Source of the DNA: Mycobacterium sp. 852014-52450_SCH5900713
GTDB taxonomy: Bacteria > Actinomycetota > Actinomycetes > Mycobacteriales > Mycobacteriaceae
Reading direction: 5' to 3'
Assembly: GCF_001667075.1 (NCBI RefSeq)
Contig: NZ_LZIL01000005.1
Location: 62,001-126,000, forward strand
Length of the DNA: 64,000 nucleotides
In this document: one piece after another, positions 7,757-18,021 of the stretch
Numbering within the stretch: the first letter of the stretch is position 1
Layout of the letters: every line of letters begins with the position of its first letter
Notes under the pieces: generated by a model
The model's input: the letters and a program-made list of their open reading frames with translations, nothing else
The model's database searches: none
Told to the model about the DNA's origin: nothing
Program-made: the position numbers and the translations under genes

Positions 7757-10279
7757 ATGACCGATGTCGAGCAGACACCTTCCGATGGGCTCTCCCCCAC
7801 CAGCCCCGCCCGGGCGGATCTGATTGAGCACTCCCGCACCGGGATGAGCGCGGCCGCGCTGCAGCGCGCCATCAACGACCACCTGCGCTACTCGATCGGC
7901 CGCCCGGCCGCGGCCCGGCGGCCCGAGCATTACTACCGGGCGCTCGCTCTGGCCGTGCGCGACCGGATGCAGGACCGACGCGTGGTCTCGACGCAGACCT
8001 CACTCGATCTCGGCCGGAAGGTGACCTGCTACCTGTCGGCGGAATTCCTGATGGGCCCGCAGCTGGGCAACAACCTGCTGAATCTGGGCATGGAGCGGGC
8101 CGCCCGTGACGCACTGTCGGCGATGGGCCAGAACCTGGACACGGTCCTGGCCTGCGAAGAGGAGCCGGGCTTGGGCAACGGCGGCCTCGGCCGGCTCGCC
8201 GCGTGCTACCTGGACTCGCTGGCCACCCTGGAGCGGCCGGCGATCGGCTACGGAATCCGTTACGAGTTCGGCATTTTCGATTAGGAGATCCACGACGGCT
8301 GGCAGGTTGAGCAGACCGACAACTGGCTGGACCACGGAAACCCTTGGGAGATAGCGAAACCCGACGTGAACTACGTGGTCAAGTGGGGCGGCTACGCCGC
8401 TCACGACACGGATGACGCCGGCCACGACCGCGTCCAATGGGTGCCGGGGCGGGTGCTGAAAGGGGTGGCCTATGACACGCCCATCCAGGGTTACGGCGTC
8501 AACACGTGCAACGTGCTGACGTTGTGGAGCGCGCGGGCCGTCAAGTCGTTCGCTTTGGAGGCCTTCAACACCGGCGATTACTACGGGGCGGTCGAGGACG
8601 AGGTCATGTCGGAGACCGTTACCAAGGTGCTCTACCCGAACGACGAGCCGGAGGCGGGTAAACAGCTGCGCCTGTTGCAGCAGTACTTCTTCGTGTCCTG
8701 CTCGCTGCAGCATGTGCTGCACATCATGGACGATCTCGCCGACGTTTCCGTCAAGGAGCTCCCCCAGCGGTTTGCCTTGCAGCTCAACGACACCCATCCA
8801 TCGATCGGCGTGGCCGAGCTCATGCGGTTGCTGGTCGACGAACGCCAGCTGGACTGGGATGAGGCGTGGGAAATCACGGTGGCGACGTTCGGTTACACCA
8901 ACCACACCCTGCTGCCCGAGGCATTGGAGACCTGGCCGCTGGATTTGTTCGCCGAGTCGCTGCCGCGCCACCTCGAGATCATCTACGAGATCAACCGCCG
9001 ATTCCTCGACGAGGTGCGTGCGCGCTTCCCGGGCGACGAGGCGCGGGTCAGCCGGATGTCGCTCATCGGCGAGAACGGCGGCAAGAACGTCCGGATGGCG
9101 CACCTGGCCACCGTCGGCAGCCACGCCATCAACGGTGTCGCCGCGTTGCACTCCGAGTTGCTCAAAAGCAGTGTGCTCAAAGACTTCTACGAGCTGTGGC
9201 CGGAGCGGTTCAGCAACAAGACCAACGGCGTGACGCCGCGCCGCTTCCTGGCGCTGGCCAATCCCGGGCTCCGCGAACTGCTGGACCGCACCGTCGGGGA
9301 CGGCTGGCTGACCGATCTCGGGCGCCTGCGCGGTCTCGAGCCATTCGTCGACGACGCCGCTTTCCGTCGCGAATGGCGCGACATCAAACGCAACAACAAA
9401 GCGCGCCTCGCCAAATACATCCGCTCGGTGGCCGGCGTCGAGCTCAATCCCGACTGGATGTTCGACGTCCAGGTCAAGCGCATCCACGAGTACAAGCGTC
9501 AGCATCTCAACGTGCTGCACGTCGTGGCGCTGTATCACCGGCTCAAGCAGGACCCGGGGCTGTCGATTCCGCAGCGGGCCTTCATCTTCGGCGGCAAGGC
9601 CGCGCCCGGATACTTCATGGCCAAGCGGATCATCAAGTTGATCAACGCCGTTGGGGAAACCGTCAACGCCGACCCGGACGTCAACCGGTTCCTGAAGGTG
9701 GCGTTCGTGCCGAACTTCAACGTGCAGAACGCCCACATGATTTACCCGGCCGCCGACCTGTCCGAGCAGATCTCCACGGCGGGCAAGGAAGCGTCCGGCA
9801 CCGGGAACATGAAGTTCATGATCAACGGCGCCCTTACCGTCGGCACGCTCGACGGCGCGAACGTGGAGATGCGCGACGAGGTGGGCCCGGAGAATTTCTT
9901 CCTGTTCGGGCTCACCGAGCAGGAGGTCGAGTCGGTTAAGGCGGGCGGATACCGCCCTGGCGACTACATAGAGGGCAATGACGAGCTGCGTGCGGTGCTC
10001 GACCTGATTGCCGGCGGCACGTTCTCGCGCGGCGACACCGAGGTGTTCCGGCCCCTGGTGGACAACCTGCGCCATGACGACCCCTTCCTGGTGTGCGCCG
10101 ACTATGCGGCCTACGTGAACTGCCAGGAACAGGTGAGCGCCGCGTGGCAGGACAGGGAGTCGTGGACAAAGATGTCCATCCTGAATACCGCCCGTAGCGG
10201 CAAGTTCTCATCCGACCGCGCGATCACCGAGTACTGCGACGACATCTGGAACGTGTGGCCGCTCACCGTCAAGATGTGA
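7757..10279 (+). pseudogene. glgP: Glycogen phosphorylase interrupted by an in-frame TAG
   Basis: The frame encodes 840 codons of an alpha-glucan phosphorylase, close to the full family length, which releases glucose-1-phosphate from glycogen using PLP. The N-terminal part ends at RYEFGIFD; a TAG at 8282-8284 sits where family members have Gln (FDQEIHDGW). The same frame then stays open to 10279 and keeps the PLP-lysine region EASGTGNMKF. A single CAG-to-TAG change explains it. No internal ribosome site is evident. It is either a recent pseudogene, a sequencing error, or read through. Confidence 0.85.
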
Positions 10280-10322
10280 GAAAGCGGCTGATAATCGCCG
10301 CGCCCGGGCCTACGATCTCGCC

Positions 10323-10940
10323 ATGCCGATTCTGGGCGATGCAACGGTGGTCCTCGCGCGGCTGACGAGGTCGACATCTAACGCGTTGCGCGTCGAGCTC
10401 GCGACCCCCGATGGCACCGAACTGGCGCGCGCCCAGCAAAAGGGCGGTGCCGCAGTGCTCTTCGGTTTTAAGAACGGGGGCAAGGGCGAGTACACACTGT
10501 CCGCTGCCAGCGGTGATGAACTCAGAATCGCGGTGGCCGGAACGACCACCATCACCAACCGCGGCACCCCGGTGGGAAAAATCGTCCCCGCCGACGGCGC
10601 GGCACGACTGGAAGATGGTGGCGGCACCGTGCTGGCGGAGGTGCGGCCGCACACCGGGCACAAGGCCGACGGCGCCTGGCATCATCGCTTATTGTCGCCG
10701 TCCGGCGAGGCGCTCGGCGTCCTCACCCTGATGACCGTTCACACCGGTTGGAGCGACATCGAATCCGAAGCCATCCAGTTGCTGTTCAACCGCAACGTGG
10801 CGACCCTGAAGGCACCATCGGCGGGTGCGATGCTCACCCTCGCCGCGCCGGCCGGTCCACACCTGGGCGACGTCCTGGCAGCGGCGTGCGTTGACTTCTC
10901 GGTGCTCCCCCGCGGGTACATCGACCAAAGCCAGACCTAG
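10323..10940 (+). CDS. Hypothetical protein, beta-rich
   Basis: A 205-aa soluble-looking protein of unknown function. It has no signal peptide or transmembrane helix. Composition and alternating pattern suggest a beta barrel (ALRVELATPDGTELA, YTLSAASGDELRIAV, HRLLSPSGEALGVLTL), reminiscent of tubby/LURP-one C-terminal folds, though I cannot confirm this. The C-terminal AACVDFSVLPRGYID follows a helix. It begins 43 bp after glgP on the same strand. Confidence 0.6.
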   Translation: MPILGDATVVLARLTRSTSNALRVELATPDGTELARAQQKGGAAVLFGFKNGGKGEYTLSAASGDELRIAVAGTTTITNRGTPVGKIVPADGAARLEDGGGTVLAEVRPHTGHKADGAWHHRLLSPSGEALGVLTLMTVHTGWSDIESEAIQLLFNRNVATLKAPSAGAMLTLAAPAGPHLGDVLAAACVDFSVLPRGYIDQSQT

Positions 10941-11113
10941 TCACAGCTGGGAAGATCCGGCACTCCGCTGGCCGTCAACCGTCCGCGCCGTCGACAACCA
11001 ACCGGTGGCGCCACCGGCAGCGAATCGGCCCGAAACGGGTGCACCGGGGTCGACAGTGGACGTTTTCAAGGTCCACCGCAAGGATCGACACCGTGACCCC
11101 TGGCAGGAGGAAA

Positions 11114-12571
11114 GTGACCCGACGATTCCGTGGGCTTTTACTGGCCCCACTGACCGCGATGCTGGCGGTGCTGCTCGCGCCGTCCGCCTCGGCGGACACC
11201 TACACAGATCAGCTGGTGGGCAAGTTCAACGCCCAGACCCACGTGGTGGCCGACCCGGGGGCGAATCCGCCGTTGCGGGACCCGGACAGGCTGAACGACC
11301 AGATCCTCACCAGCCGCTGGACGTGGAGCTCCACGCCACCGATCTGGGTGGCGGCCGTCGCGCCCAGTCAGACCGGGGTGACCACCCCGGACGCCATCCA
11401 CAACGTCATCCTGGGACGCAATCCGGCATTCAGCGGGATCATTCTCGTCATCGACTCCAAGGGCTACCACGTGCGGGCCTACAACGTGCCCAAGGCGATC
11501 GCAGACAGCGTCGACCCGTTCATGAGCCAGTCAGCCAGGGGCCACCGCAACGACCCGCAGGGCGCGACGAGTGAATTCGTCAGCAAATTGACCAGGCTGG
11601 ACGTGTCCTCCGGAGGACCGGCGGCCACCACCTCCCCCGTCGTGCACAAGAACCCCGACCGCTGGGCGTGGTTGTGGACCATGCTTGTCTTCATTGCCGT
11701 CGCGTTGAGCGTGGTCGCCTTGGTCTCGTTCGCTGTCAGCCGAAATCGCAAGCGCCGCAAGGATGCAGACGAGCGCGAGCAGATCAAACAGGAATTGATC
11801 ACCGCCGAATCCGGTGTCGCCGACATCGACAACGCGGTGCTCACCAACAGCGAAACGGACGTCAGCGCAGAGTCGACGAAGGCCAACGCCAGCCTCTACG
11901 ACGCCCGAAAGGCCTACGAGACAGGCGACTACGGCGCGGCGAGGGCGCACCTGCGAGTAGTGGAGTCCACGGTGGCCAGGGCATACCAGAAGCTCGGACG
12001 CCCCGCGCCCAATGTTGGCGCTGTCGACTCGGTGCCCGGGGACGAGCGCAAGCAGGCCTCGGTACGGGCGAAGAATCCCGACACCGGCGAGTACGTGACG
12101 ATCAACAACAACAACTACAGCACCACCCCGCAGCCCGGCTATCCGCACTACTACGGGGGTGGCTACTACAACGGAATGTTCTTCTACCCCGGCTATTACC
12201 CGTACGCATTCTGGGGCGCGGGTTGGGGTTGGGCGCTCACCGACGTCCTGCTGATGGATGCGCTGCTGGACGACCATTGGGGCGGCAGCTACGACCGCGG
12301 CTTCGAGGCCGGCCGCGACTCGGCGTATGCGGACGCCAACTACGACGGCGGCCAAAGCACCGGCTACGACAGTCAGCAAGGCGACGTCGGGTTCGGTGGG
12401 GGCTATGATTCCGGCGGCGACACCAGCTTCGCGGGCAACGACGGCTCGTACTCCGGCGGTGGCGACGTGGACTTCGGCGGCGGCTGGGACTCCGGCGGCG
12501 GATCCGACTTCGGCGGCTCCGATTTCGGCGGCGGCGGTTCGGACTCCAGCGGCGGCGACTTCGGGTTCTGA
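11114..12571 (+). CDS. Secreted/membrane protein with Gly-rich C-terminus
   Basis: A 485-aa protein: signal peptide (about residues 1-30, ending PSASADTY), a roughly 150-residue extracytoplasmic domain, one transmembrane helix near 185-207, a basic then helical cytoplasmic segment with a TPR-like stretch (DARKAYETGDYGAARAHLRVVE), a Tyr/Gly/Pro-rich region, and a Gly/Ser/Asp-rich tail from about 400 with repeated GGG and DFGG units. I chose GTG 11114 because AGGAGG lies just upstream; GTG 11092 is an alternative. The N-terminal domain resembles TPM/YgcG-type proteins, weakly. It heads a run of membrane-protein genes. Confidence 0.7.
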   Translation: MTRRFRGLLLAPLTAMLAVLLAPSASADTYTDQLVGKFNAQTHVVADPGANPPLRDPDRLNDQILTSRWTWSSTPPIWVAAVAPSQTGVTTPDAIHNVILGRNPAFSGIILVIDSKGYHVRAYNVPKAIADSVDPFMSQSARGHRNDPQGATSEFVSKLTRLDVSSGGPAATTSPVVHKNPDRWAWLWTMLVFIAVALSVVALVSFAVSRNRKRRKDADEREQIKQELITAESGVADIDNAVLTNSETDVSAESTKANASLYDARKAYETGDYGAARAHLRVVESTVARAYQKLGRPAPNVGAVDSVPGDERKQASVRAKNPDTGEYVTINNNNYSTTPQPGYPHYYGGGYYNGMFFYPGYYPYAFWGAGWGWALTDVLLMDALLDDHWGGSYDRGFEAGRDSAYADANYDGGQSTGYDSQQGDVGFGGGYDSGGDTSFAGNDGSYSGGGDVDFGGGWDSGGGSDFGGSDFGGGGSDSSGGDFGF

Positions 12572-12596
12572 TGCCCCAGAAGTAAGGTTTTCACCG

Positions 12597-12773
12597 ATGA
12601 GTACCGACAAGATCAACCGCGGCATCCTGCTCGTCATGGCGGCGATCGGGGCAATCGCTTACGCGTTGCTCTACTCGCACGCCTCAATCGTCTTCAAGGT
12701 TCTGGTGCCGCTCGGTCTGGCCGTCCTGTTGGGCCTGATCGTCCGCGACGTCGTCAACACCCGGAAGCGGTGA
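12597..12773 (+). CDS. Small membrane protein
   Basis: A 58-aa protein with two hydrophobic helices (about residues 9-27 and 31-50) and a basic C-terminal NTRKR that should face the cytoplasm. It lies 25 bp after the Gly-rich membrane protein and 15 bp before another membrane protein, all on one strand, so it is likely co-transcribed. No family recognised. Confidence 0.6.
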   Translation: MSTDKINRGILLVMAAIGAIAYALLYSHASIVFKVLVPLGLAVLLGLIVRDVVNTRKR

Positions 12774-12788
12774 CACAGAAGGAGTTCG

Positions 12789-13226
12789 ATGGTGACTGAG
12801 GGCTTGTTCGGTCTGCTGACCGTCGTCGCTTTAGGGCTGGCGTTGACGCTGGCCGCCATCGCCACCGTGTTCGTCCGGCGGATTGAGAGGCGACCAACCA
12901 CCCCGATAAGCGAGGAAATCGGGAGCGCCAAAGAGGTCGTGCGCAAACTGCGCAAAGGCGAACCGATGTCGGCGGAAGAATTGGATTACGCGAAGCAAAT
13001 CGTCGCCGATCGCAGTTCCTTCATGGCGCTCTGCATCCCCGGCGCGTTGTTCATGCTTGGTTGCTTTTACGTATTCGGCAGCCTTTACCACCTACACGGA
13101 GCGACGCCGTCCGAGCGGACATTTCTCGGGGTGATCCCCATGTTGACCTCCACGAACCTGGCCCTTCGCCTGCTCGGTAGCGCACGGTTGAAGAGGCGCC
13201 TGCGCAGCGCGCCCACCGCGTCGTAA
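12789..13226 (+). CDS. Membrane protein, unknown
   Basis: A 145-aa protein: helix 1 about residues 5-28, then a charged loop that is helical (EEIGSAKEVVRKLRKGEPMS), helix 2 near 78-100 with a Cys-rich face (LCIPGALFMLGCFYVFG), and an amphipathic third segment before a basic tail. An AGAAGGAG ribosome site precedes ATG 12789. Probably the last gene of the operon starting at 11114. No family recognised. Confidence 0.6.
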   Translation: MVTEGLFGLLTVVALGLALTLAAIATVFVRRIERRPTTPISEEIGSAKEVVRKLRKGEPMSAEELDYAKQIVADRSSFMALCIPGALFMLGCFYVFGSLYHLHGATPSERTFLGVIPMLTSTNLALRLLGSARLKRRLRSAPTAS

Positions 13227-13300
13227 GGGCCCCGCATGACGAGGTCCGGCACACCGAGATCGCGCCCGCGGTCCGCTTGCAGTAGTCTCTTTACCGTGGC

Positions 13301-13323
13301 ATATCAACCAGATTGATATATCA
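13301..13323. promoter_or_regulatory. Inverted-repeat operator upstream of mmpS
   Basis: ATATCAA (13301-13307) and TTGATAT (13313-13319) form a perfect 7-bp inverted repeat with a 5-bp spacer. A second overlapping palindrome, TGATATATCA, covers 13314-13323. It lies about 80 bp upstream of mmpS in a locally AT-rich patch. Such sites are typical of TetR/MarR repressors of mmpS-mmpL operons. No regulator gene lies next to it, so the binding protein would act from elsewhere. Confidence 0.55.
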
Positions 13324-13400
13324 CCTGGTCTTGCCGCATGCGCACGGCGGTCGGGGACGGAACGAACACAAGGTCAGGAGGGGTTCGGGGAGATGAACGA

Positions 13401-13844
13401 GTGAGTCCTCGTTCAGTCAGCAGGACTGTCTTGCAGCGAGCCTGGATGCCGTTGGTCACCGTGGTCGCGGTCGGTGTCGGTCTGCTCTGCATGCACAAGG
13501 TGCACCAGTTCTCGGAACCCGAACCGGTCATCACGGTCAATGGCCCGCAGGCTCCCGAGCAGTTCAACCTCAAACGGATCACCTATGAGGTGTTCGGCTC
13601 CGCCGCGCAGGGCGGGAAACTCGTCTACATCGACATCGACGGCCATCCGCATCAGGTTGAAATCACAACTCTGCCGTGGTCCCACACGGAGACGACCACG
13701 CTCTCGGTAGCGTCCGGCAGCATCTCGGTGCATGTCCGCGGCGGTCAGGTGGGTTGCCGAATGCTCGTGGACGGCGTGGTCCGTGATGAACAGACGGACG
13801 ACCATCAGGACGCCGACGTTGAGTGCAGGGTCAAGTCGGCATGA
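13401..13844 (+). CDS. MmpS family membrane protein
   Basis: A 147-aa MmpS protein: short cytoplasmic N-terminus, one transmembrane helix (about 15-33), and a periplasmic beta domain with KRITYEVFGSA, VYIDIDG and two cysteines (GCRML and ECRVK) that form the conserved disulfide. MmpS proteins assist the partner MmpL in exporting lipids or siderophores. GTG 13401 gives the normal MmpS length. Its TGA overlaps the mmpL ATG (ATGA), so the two are translationally coupled. Confidence 0.9.
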   Translation: MSPRSVSRTVLQRAWMPLVTVVAVGVGLLCMHKVHQFSEPEPVITVNGPQAPEQFNLKRITYEVFGSAAQGGKLVYIDIDGHPHQVEITTLPWSHTETTTLSVASGSISVHVRGGQVGCRMLVDGVVRDEQTDDHQDADVECRVKSA

Positions 13845-16669
13845 GCGAGCACCGTTTCGACGAGCCCCGGGTCAAGCGCCCGTTCATCCCCAGGATGGTC
13901 CGGGCTTTCGCGATACCGATCATCTTGTTTTGGGGCCTGCTCGCGGTCAGCACGAACACCTTTATGCCCCAAGTGGAACGGGTCGCTGAAGAACTCGCCG
14001 GACCGATGGTCCCGCATTACGCGCCCTCACAACGGGCGCTGCTGCACATCGGCGAAAAATTTCACGAATCCAACTCGACCAACTTGACCATGGTGGTGTT
14101 CGAGGCGAACCGACAGCTGGGAGACGCCGACCACCGGTACTACGACGATCTGATGCGCCGCCTCCAGCACGACACCCGGCACGTGCAATACGTGATGGAC
14201 CTGTGGGGCAAGCCGTTCACCGCTGCCGGAGCACAGAGCGTCGACGGCAAGTGCACTTACGTGCTGTTGCGTCTCGCAGGCGACATCGGCCAGATTCAAG
14301 CCAACCAATCCGTGGACGCCGTCCGCGACATCATCAAGAATGACCCGCCGCCGCCCGGCCTCAAGGTCTACGTCAGCGGCGCGGCTCCGCTGGCCTCGGA
14401 CACGCTGGCCATCGCAAATGCCAGCCTCAACAACGTCACGATCGTGACGATCTGCCTCATCGTGGTGATGCTGCTGCTGGTGTATCGCGCTCCTTCAACC
14501 CTGTTGGTGCCGCTGCTCGGGGTGCTCATCGAAATGCTCGTCGCGAAGGGCATCGTGTCCACGCTCGGTCACCTCGGGTACATCGAACTCTCGTCGTTCG
14601 CGGTGAACATCGTCATCGCGCTAACTCTGGGAGCGGGAACCGATTACGGCATCTTCTTGATGGGCCGGTATCACGAAGCGCGACAGGCGGGCGAAAGCCG
14701 GGAGGACAGTTTCTACATCGCGTACAAGGGTGTCGCGCCCATCATCATCGGCTCCGGCCTGACGATCGCGGGCGCATGTTATTGCTTGACGTTCGCGCGC
14801 CTTAACTACTTCCACACCATGGGGCCGGCCGTCGCGATCACCATGCTGTTCACCATCGCGGCGGCGATGACGCTGGGCCCGGCGGCGCTGACCGTCGGCA
14901 GCCTGTTCGGGATGTTCGACCCGAGGACCAACGCCAAGGGATATCTGTATAGGCGGATCGGGGCGAGCGTGGTGCGGTGGCCGGTGCCGATCCTGGTGGC
15001 CAGTTCCGCGGTCGTCATGCTCGGGGCGATCTTCGTGCCGACGTACCGGCAGAACTACGACGATCGGCAATACCAGCCGGCCAGTGCACCCGCCAATCTC
15101 GGCTTCCAAGCGGCGGATCGGCACTTCCCCAAAAGCAAGCTGTTCTCCGAGATGCTGATGGTCGAAACCGATCACGACATGCGCAACTCGGCCGACTTCA
15201 TCTCGCTGGACCGCGTCGCGCGGGCCCTGATTCGCCTGCACGGTGTGGCGATGGTGCAAGGCATGACGCGGCCCTTGGGCCGAGCGCTCGAGCACGCCAG
15301 CATTCCGTACCTATTCACCACGCAGGGCAGCGGCAACGGCCAACAACTCCCGTTCAACAGGGAGCAAAACGCCAACACCGACGCGCAAGCCGAGATTCAG
15401 GCGCACTCCGTCGCGGTCTTACGCAAAGAGGTCGGCTTCTTCCAAAAGGTGTCCGACGAACTGCACCAGACGGTACTCACCGTCGAAGACCTCCAAAGGG
15501 TCAGCGACGACATCAGGGACGAAGTCTCGAACGTCGACGATTTCTTCCGGCCGATCAAGAGCTACTTCTATTGGGAGAGACACTGTTTCGACATCCCCAT
15601 CTGCTGGACGTTCCGCTCCCTGTTCGAGACCATCGATCAAATCGACAAGTTGGCCGACGACATCGCGGACGCGAAAGTGTCTCTGCAGGAGGTGGACAAG
15701 ACTTTCCCGCAGATCATCGCCCAACTGAAAGCCACCGCGGACGATACCGAGGCACTGCAGTCGAAGTTGGTCAACAGTTACGGATCCGCCGATCTGCAGA
15801 CCACCCAGACCGAGCAGACATTCGATGATCTGATCAACGTCGGCAACGACTTCGACAAGTCCCGCAGCGACGACTTCTTCTACATCCCGCATGAGGGCTT
15901 CGACAACGACGATGTCAAGACGGGGATGAAGTTGATGATGTCGCCGGATGGCAAGGCGGCCCGGTTCATCGTCACCCACGAGGGCGACGCCATGGGCCCG
16001 GAAGGCGTGGAGCACGTCGAACAGTTCCCCGACGCGATAAAGACGATCCTCAAAGAGACCTCGTTGGCCGGCGCGCGGATCTACATCGGCGGTTCGGGGG
16101 CCAACGACAAGGACATCAAGGAATACGCGATGTCCGACCTGATGATCGCGGCGATCGCCGCCTTCGTGCTGATCTTCTTGATCATGATGTTCATCACGCG
16201 AAGTCTGGTGGCGGCCTTGGTGATTCCGGGCACCGTGGCCTTCTCCTACGCCGGCGCGTTCGGCCTGTCCATACTTGTCTGGCAGCACCTGATCGGCCTG
16301 CACCTGCACTGGCTCGTCCTACCGCTGACGTTCATCATCCTGGTGGCAGTCGGGTCGGACTACAACCTGCTGCTGATCAACAGGGTCAAAGAGGAGCTGC
16401 ACGGCGGAATCCACACCGGTCTGATCCGCGCGCTCGGCAGCACGGGCGGGGTGGTGACATCCGCGGGTCTGGTCTTCGCCTTCACCATGCTGGCGATGCT
16501 CACCAGCGACCTCAGGACGATCGGCCAGGTGGGTTCGACCGTGTGCATCGGCCTGCTGCTCGACACGCTGATTGTGCGTTCGTTCGTCGTGCCGTGCATT
16601 CTGCGGATCCTTGGGCCGTGGTTCTGGTGGCCAACCCTGGTCCGCAGCCGTCCGCTGCGGCAGGCGTAA
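13841..16669 (+). CDS. MmpL family RND transporter
   Basis: A 942-aa RND-superfamily exporter of the inner membrane. It has an N-terminal helix, a first periplasmic loop, helices 2-6, a large second periplasmic loop (about 385-755) with predicted coiled coil (TVEDLQRVSDDIRDEVSNVDD), and helices 7-12. Both proton-relay Asp-Tyr pairs are present: GAGTDYGIF near 268 and AVGSDYNLL near 839. The length and long coiled-coil loop match the MmpL4/5 type that works with MmpS in siderophore or drug export. Substrate not assignable. It starts within mmpS (ATGA). Confidence 0.92.
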   Translation: MSEHRFDEPRVKRPFIPRMVRAFAIPIILFWGLLAVSTNTFMPQVERVAEELAGPMVPHYAPSQRALLHIGEKFHESNSTNLTMVVFEANRQLGDADHRYYDDLMRRLQHDTRHVQYVMDLWGKPFTAAGAQSVDGKCTYVLLRLAGDIGQIQANQSVDAVRDIIKNDPPPPGLKVYVSGAAPLASDTLAIANASLNNVTIVTICLIVVMLLLVYRAPSTLLVPLLGVLIEMLVAKGIVSTLGHLGYIELSSFAVNIVIALTLGAGTDYGIFLMGRYHEARQAGESREDSFYIAYKGVAPIIIGSGLTIAGACYCLTFARLNYFHTMGPAVAITMLFTIAAAMTLGPAALTVGSLFGMFDPRTNAKGYLYRRIGASVVRWPVPILVASSAVVMLGAIFVPTYRQNYDDRQYQPASAPANLGFQAADRHFPKSKLFSEMLMVETDHDMRNSADFISLDRVARALIRLHGVAMVQGMTRPLGRALEHASIPYLFTTQGSGNGQQLPFNREQNANTDAQAEIQAHSVAVLRKEVGFFQKVSDELHQTVLTVEDLQRVSDDIRDEVSNVDDFFRPIKSYFYWERHCFDIPICWTFRSLFETIDQIDKLADDIADAKVSLQEVDKTFPQIIAQLKATADDTEALQSKLVNSYGSADLQTTQTEQTFDDLINVGNDFDKSRSDDFFYIPHEGFDNDDVKTGMKLMMSPDGKAARFIVTHEGDAMGPEGVEHVEQFPDAIKTILKETSLAGARIYIGGSGANDKDIKEYAMSDLMIAAIAAFVLIFLIMMFITRSLVAALVIPGTVAFSYAGAFGLSILVWQHLIGLHLHWLVLPLTFIILVAVGSDYNLLLINRVKEELHGGIHTGLIRALGSTGGVVTSAGLVFAFTMLAMLTSDLRTIGQVGSTVCIGLLLDTLIVRSFVVPCILRILGPWFWWPTLVRSRPLRQA

Positions 16670-16722
16670 GGCTCTTCATGCGTCCAAAGCCCGGATTCGT
16701 CGAGGCAATATCGACCGCTACT

Positions 16723-18012
16723 TCATGTTGATGACGATTGCTGCCCGGTCGGCTGCGGCGTCGCGGCGCCAGTCGACAGCGGCGTAGCAGCCACGGTGGC
16801 GGTGATTCGTGTGCCACGGCCAGGTGCGGTATCGATCTCTAGGTCACCTCCGATAGCGGCCAGCCGGTCAGTCATGTTAGTGAGCCCGGTCCCGGTAGTC
16901 GCCGGGTCGAATCCAAACCCAGTGTCACTGATCGTCAGGGTTAGCGTCCGGTCGCCAGCGTTGGCGGCGATGGTGGCCTTGGTGTCGGGGCCGCCATGTT
17001 TGGCAGAATTCTGCAGCGCTTCGGTGGTGCAGTAATAGAGCGCACCCTCGATTGACGTCGAGTAACGGCCTAGGCCCTGCAGGTAAACATCCACGGGTAT
17101 CGGAGCGTGGGCGGCCGCGGCGGGCAGGGCTTGCGCCAGCCCACCGCTGACCAACAGTGGGGGGTAGATACCGTGTGCGATCCTGCGGATCTCGGCGATC
17201 GCTGTTTGCAGCAGTTGGGATGCCTCTACCAGCAGGGTTTCGCAGCGGTCCCTATCGGCGGTGCGGGCAAGCTGCAATAGCACTGCCAGCGCCACCAAGT
17301 CCTGTTGGGCGCCGTCATGCAAGTCGCGTTCGAGGCGGCGCCGCTCGCTGTCGGCCGCGGCGATCAGCCGGGCGCGTGATGCCGCGAGCTCGGTTGCATG
17401 CTCGGCCAGCAACTTTTCGGATGTGTGCAACGCAGCCGCGTTGCGGTTGGCGACCTTCGCTGTATTCCGCAGAGTGGCGGCGTTGCCGGAGACGACCAAC
17501 AACGTGCCGATTACCATTACAGGCAGCGCAACAGCGAGGACAGCGTTGCCAACGGACCTTGACCTCTCGTCGGAGAGTCCCGCATTTTCATGCAAGCCCG
17601 CCAGCCCTCCTAAGACCATCAAGCAGGCGGCGGTGATCAAGTTGAATGCCAGCAACTGCTTTCCGCGAACGCATCTCTCGGCGAAGATAACGGGCAGCAG
17701 CGCGGCGAGCGCGACCCACGGCATCAGGATCGGCGCAACGAAGGTGACCAGCAGGGCGCTGCCCCAACTGGCGACACATATCAGCGTCACCGACTGCACG
17801 TGACTGCGTTGTCGCGCCAGGCGTAGTGCGGCCAGCAGTACGACGTCTTGTCCGAGACAAATGAGGGCAAGGACCAGCATCCAATGGGATGGCAAGAGCG
17901 AGAAATACAGCGCGAGCGCGAGGAACGCGCTTCCGCTGAAAACCATCAGTTCGAGCGCTATAAAGAACAGCAATGTCTCGGTGAGACCCCAGCTGAGAAT
18001 GCGACGCCACAT
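16723..18012 (-). CDS. Sensor histidine kinase, NarL-type
   Basis: A 429-aa membrane kinase. The first roughly 180 residues hold five or six hydrophobic helices with short loops and no extracytoplasmic sensor domain. A linker coiled coil is followed by the HisKA_3 motif RRRLERDLHDGAQQ (phospho-His near 230), then an HATPase domain with N box TEALQNSAKHG, G1 SDTGFGFD and G2 GTGLTNM. Partners are NarL/LuxR regulators; two regulator genes lie immediately upstream on the same strand (9 bp and beyond). Signal unknown. Confidence 0.88.
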   Translation of the reverse strand: MWRRILSWGLTETLLFFIALELMVFSGSAFLALALYFSLLPSHWMLVLALICLGQDVVLLAALRLARQRSHVQSVTLICVASWGSALLVTFVAPILMPWVALAALLPVIFAERCVRGKQLLAFNLITAACLMVLGGLAGLHENAGLSDERSRSVGNAVLAVALPVMVIGTLLVVSGNAATLRNTAKVANRNAAALHTSEKLLAEHATELAASRARLIAAADSERRRLERDLHDGAQQDLVALAVLLQLARTADRDRCETLLVEASQLLQTAIAEIRRIAHGIYPPLLVSGGLAQALPAAAAHAPIPVDVYLQGLGRYSTSIEGALYYCTTEALQNSAKHGGPDTKATIAANAGDRTLTLTISDTGFGFDPATTGTGLTNMTDRLAAIGGDLEIDTAPGRGTRITATVAATPLSTGAATPQPTGQQSSST

Positions 18013-18021
18013 ATCCTTTGC

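Noticed and set aside
8000..10075. 691-codon minus-strand open frame opposite glgP
   Set aside because: Antisense shadow of a high-GC gene; the + strand frame shows clear phosphorylase motifs throughout.
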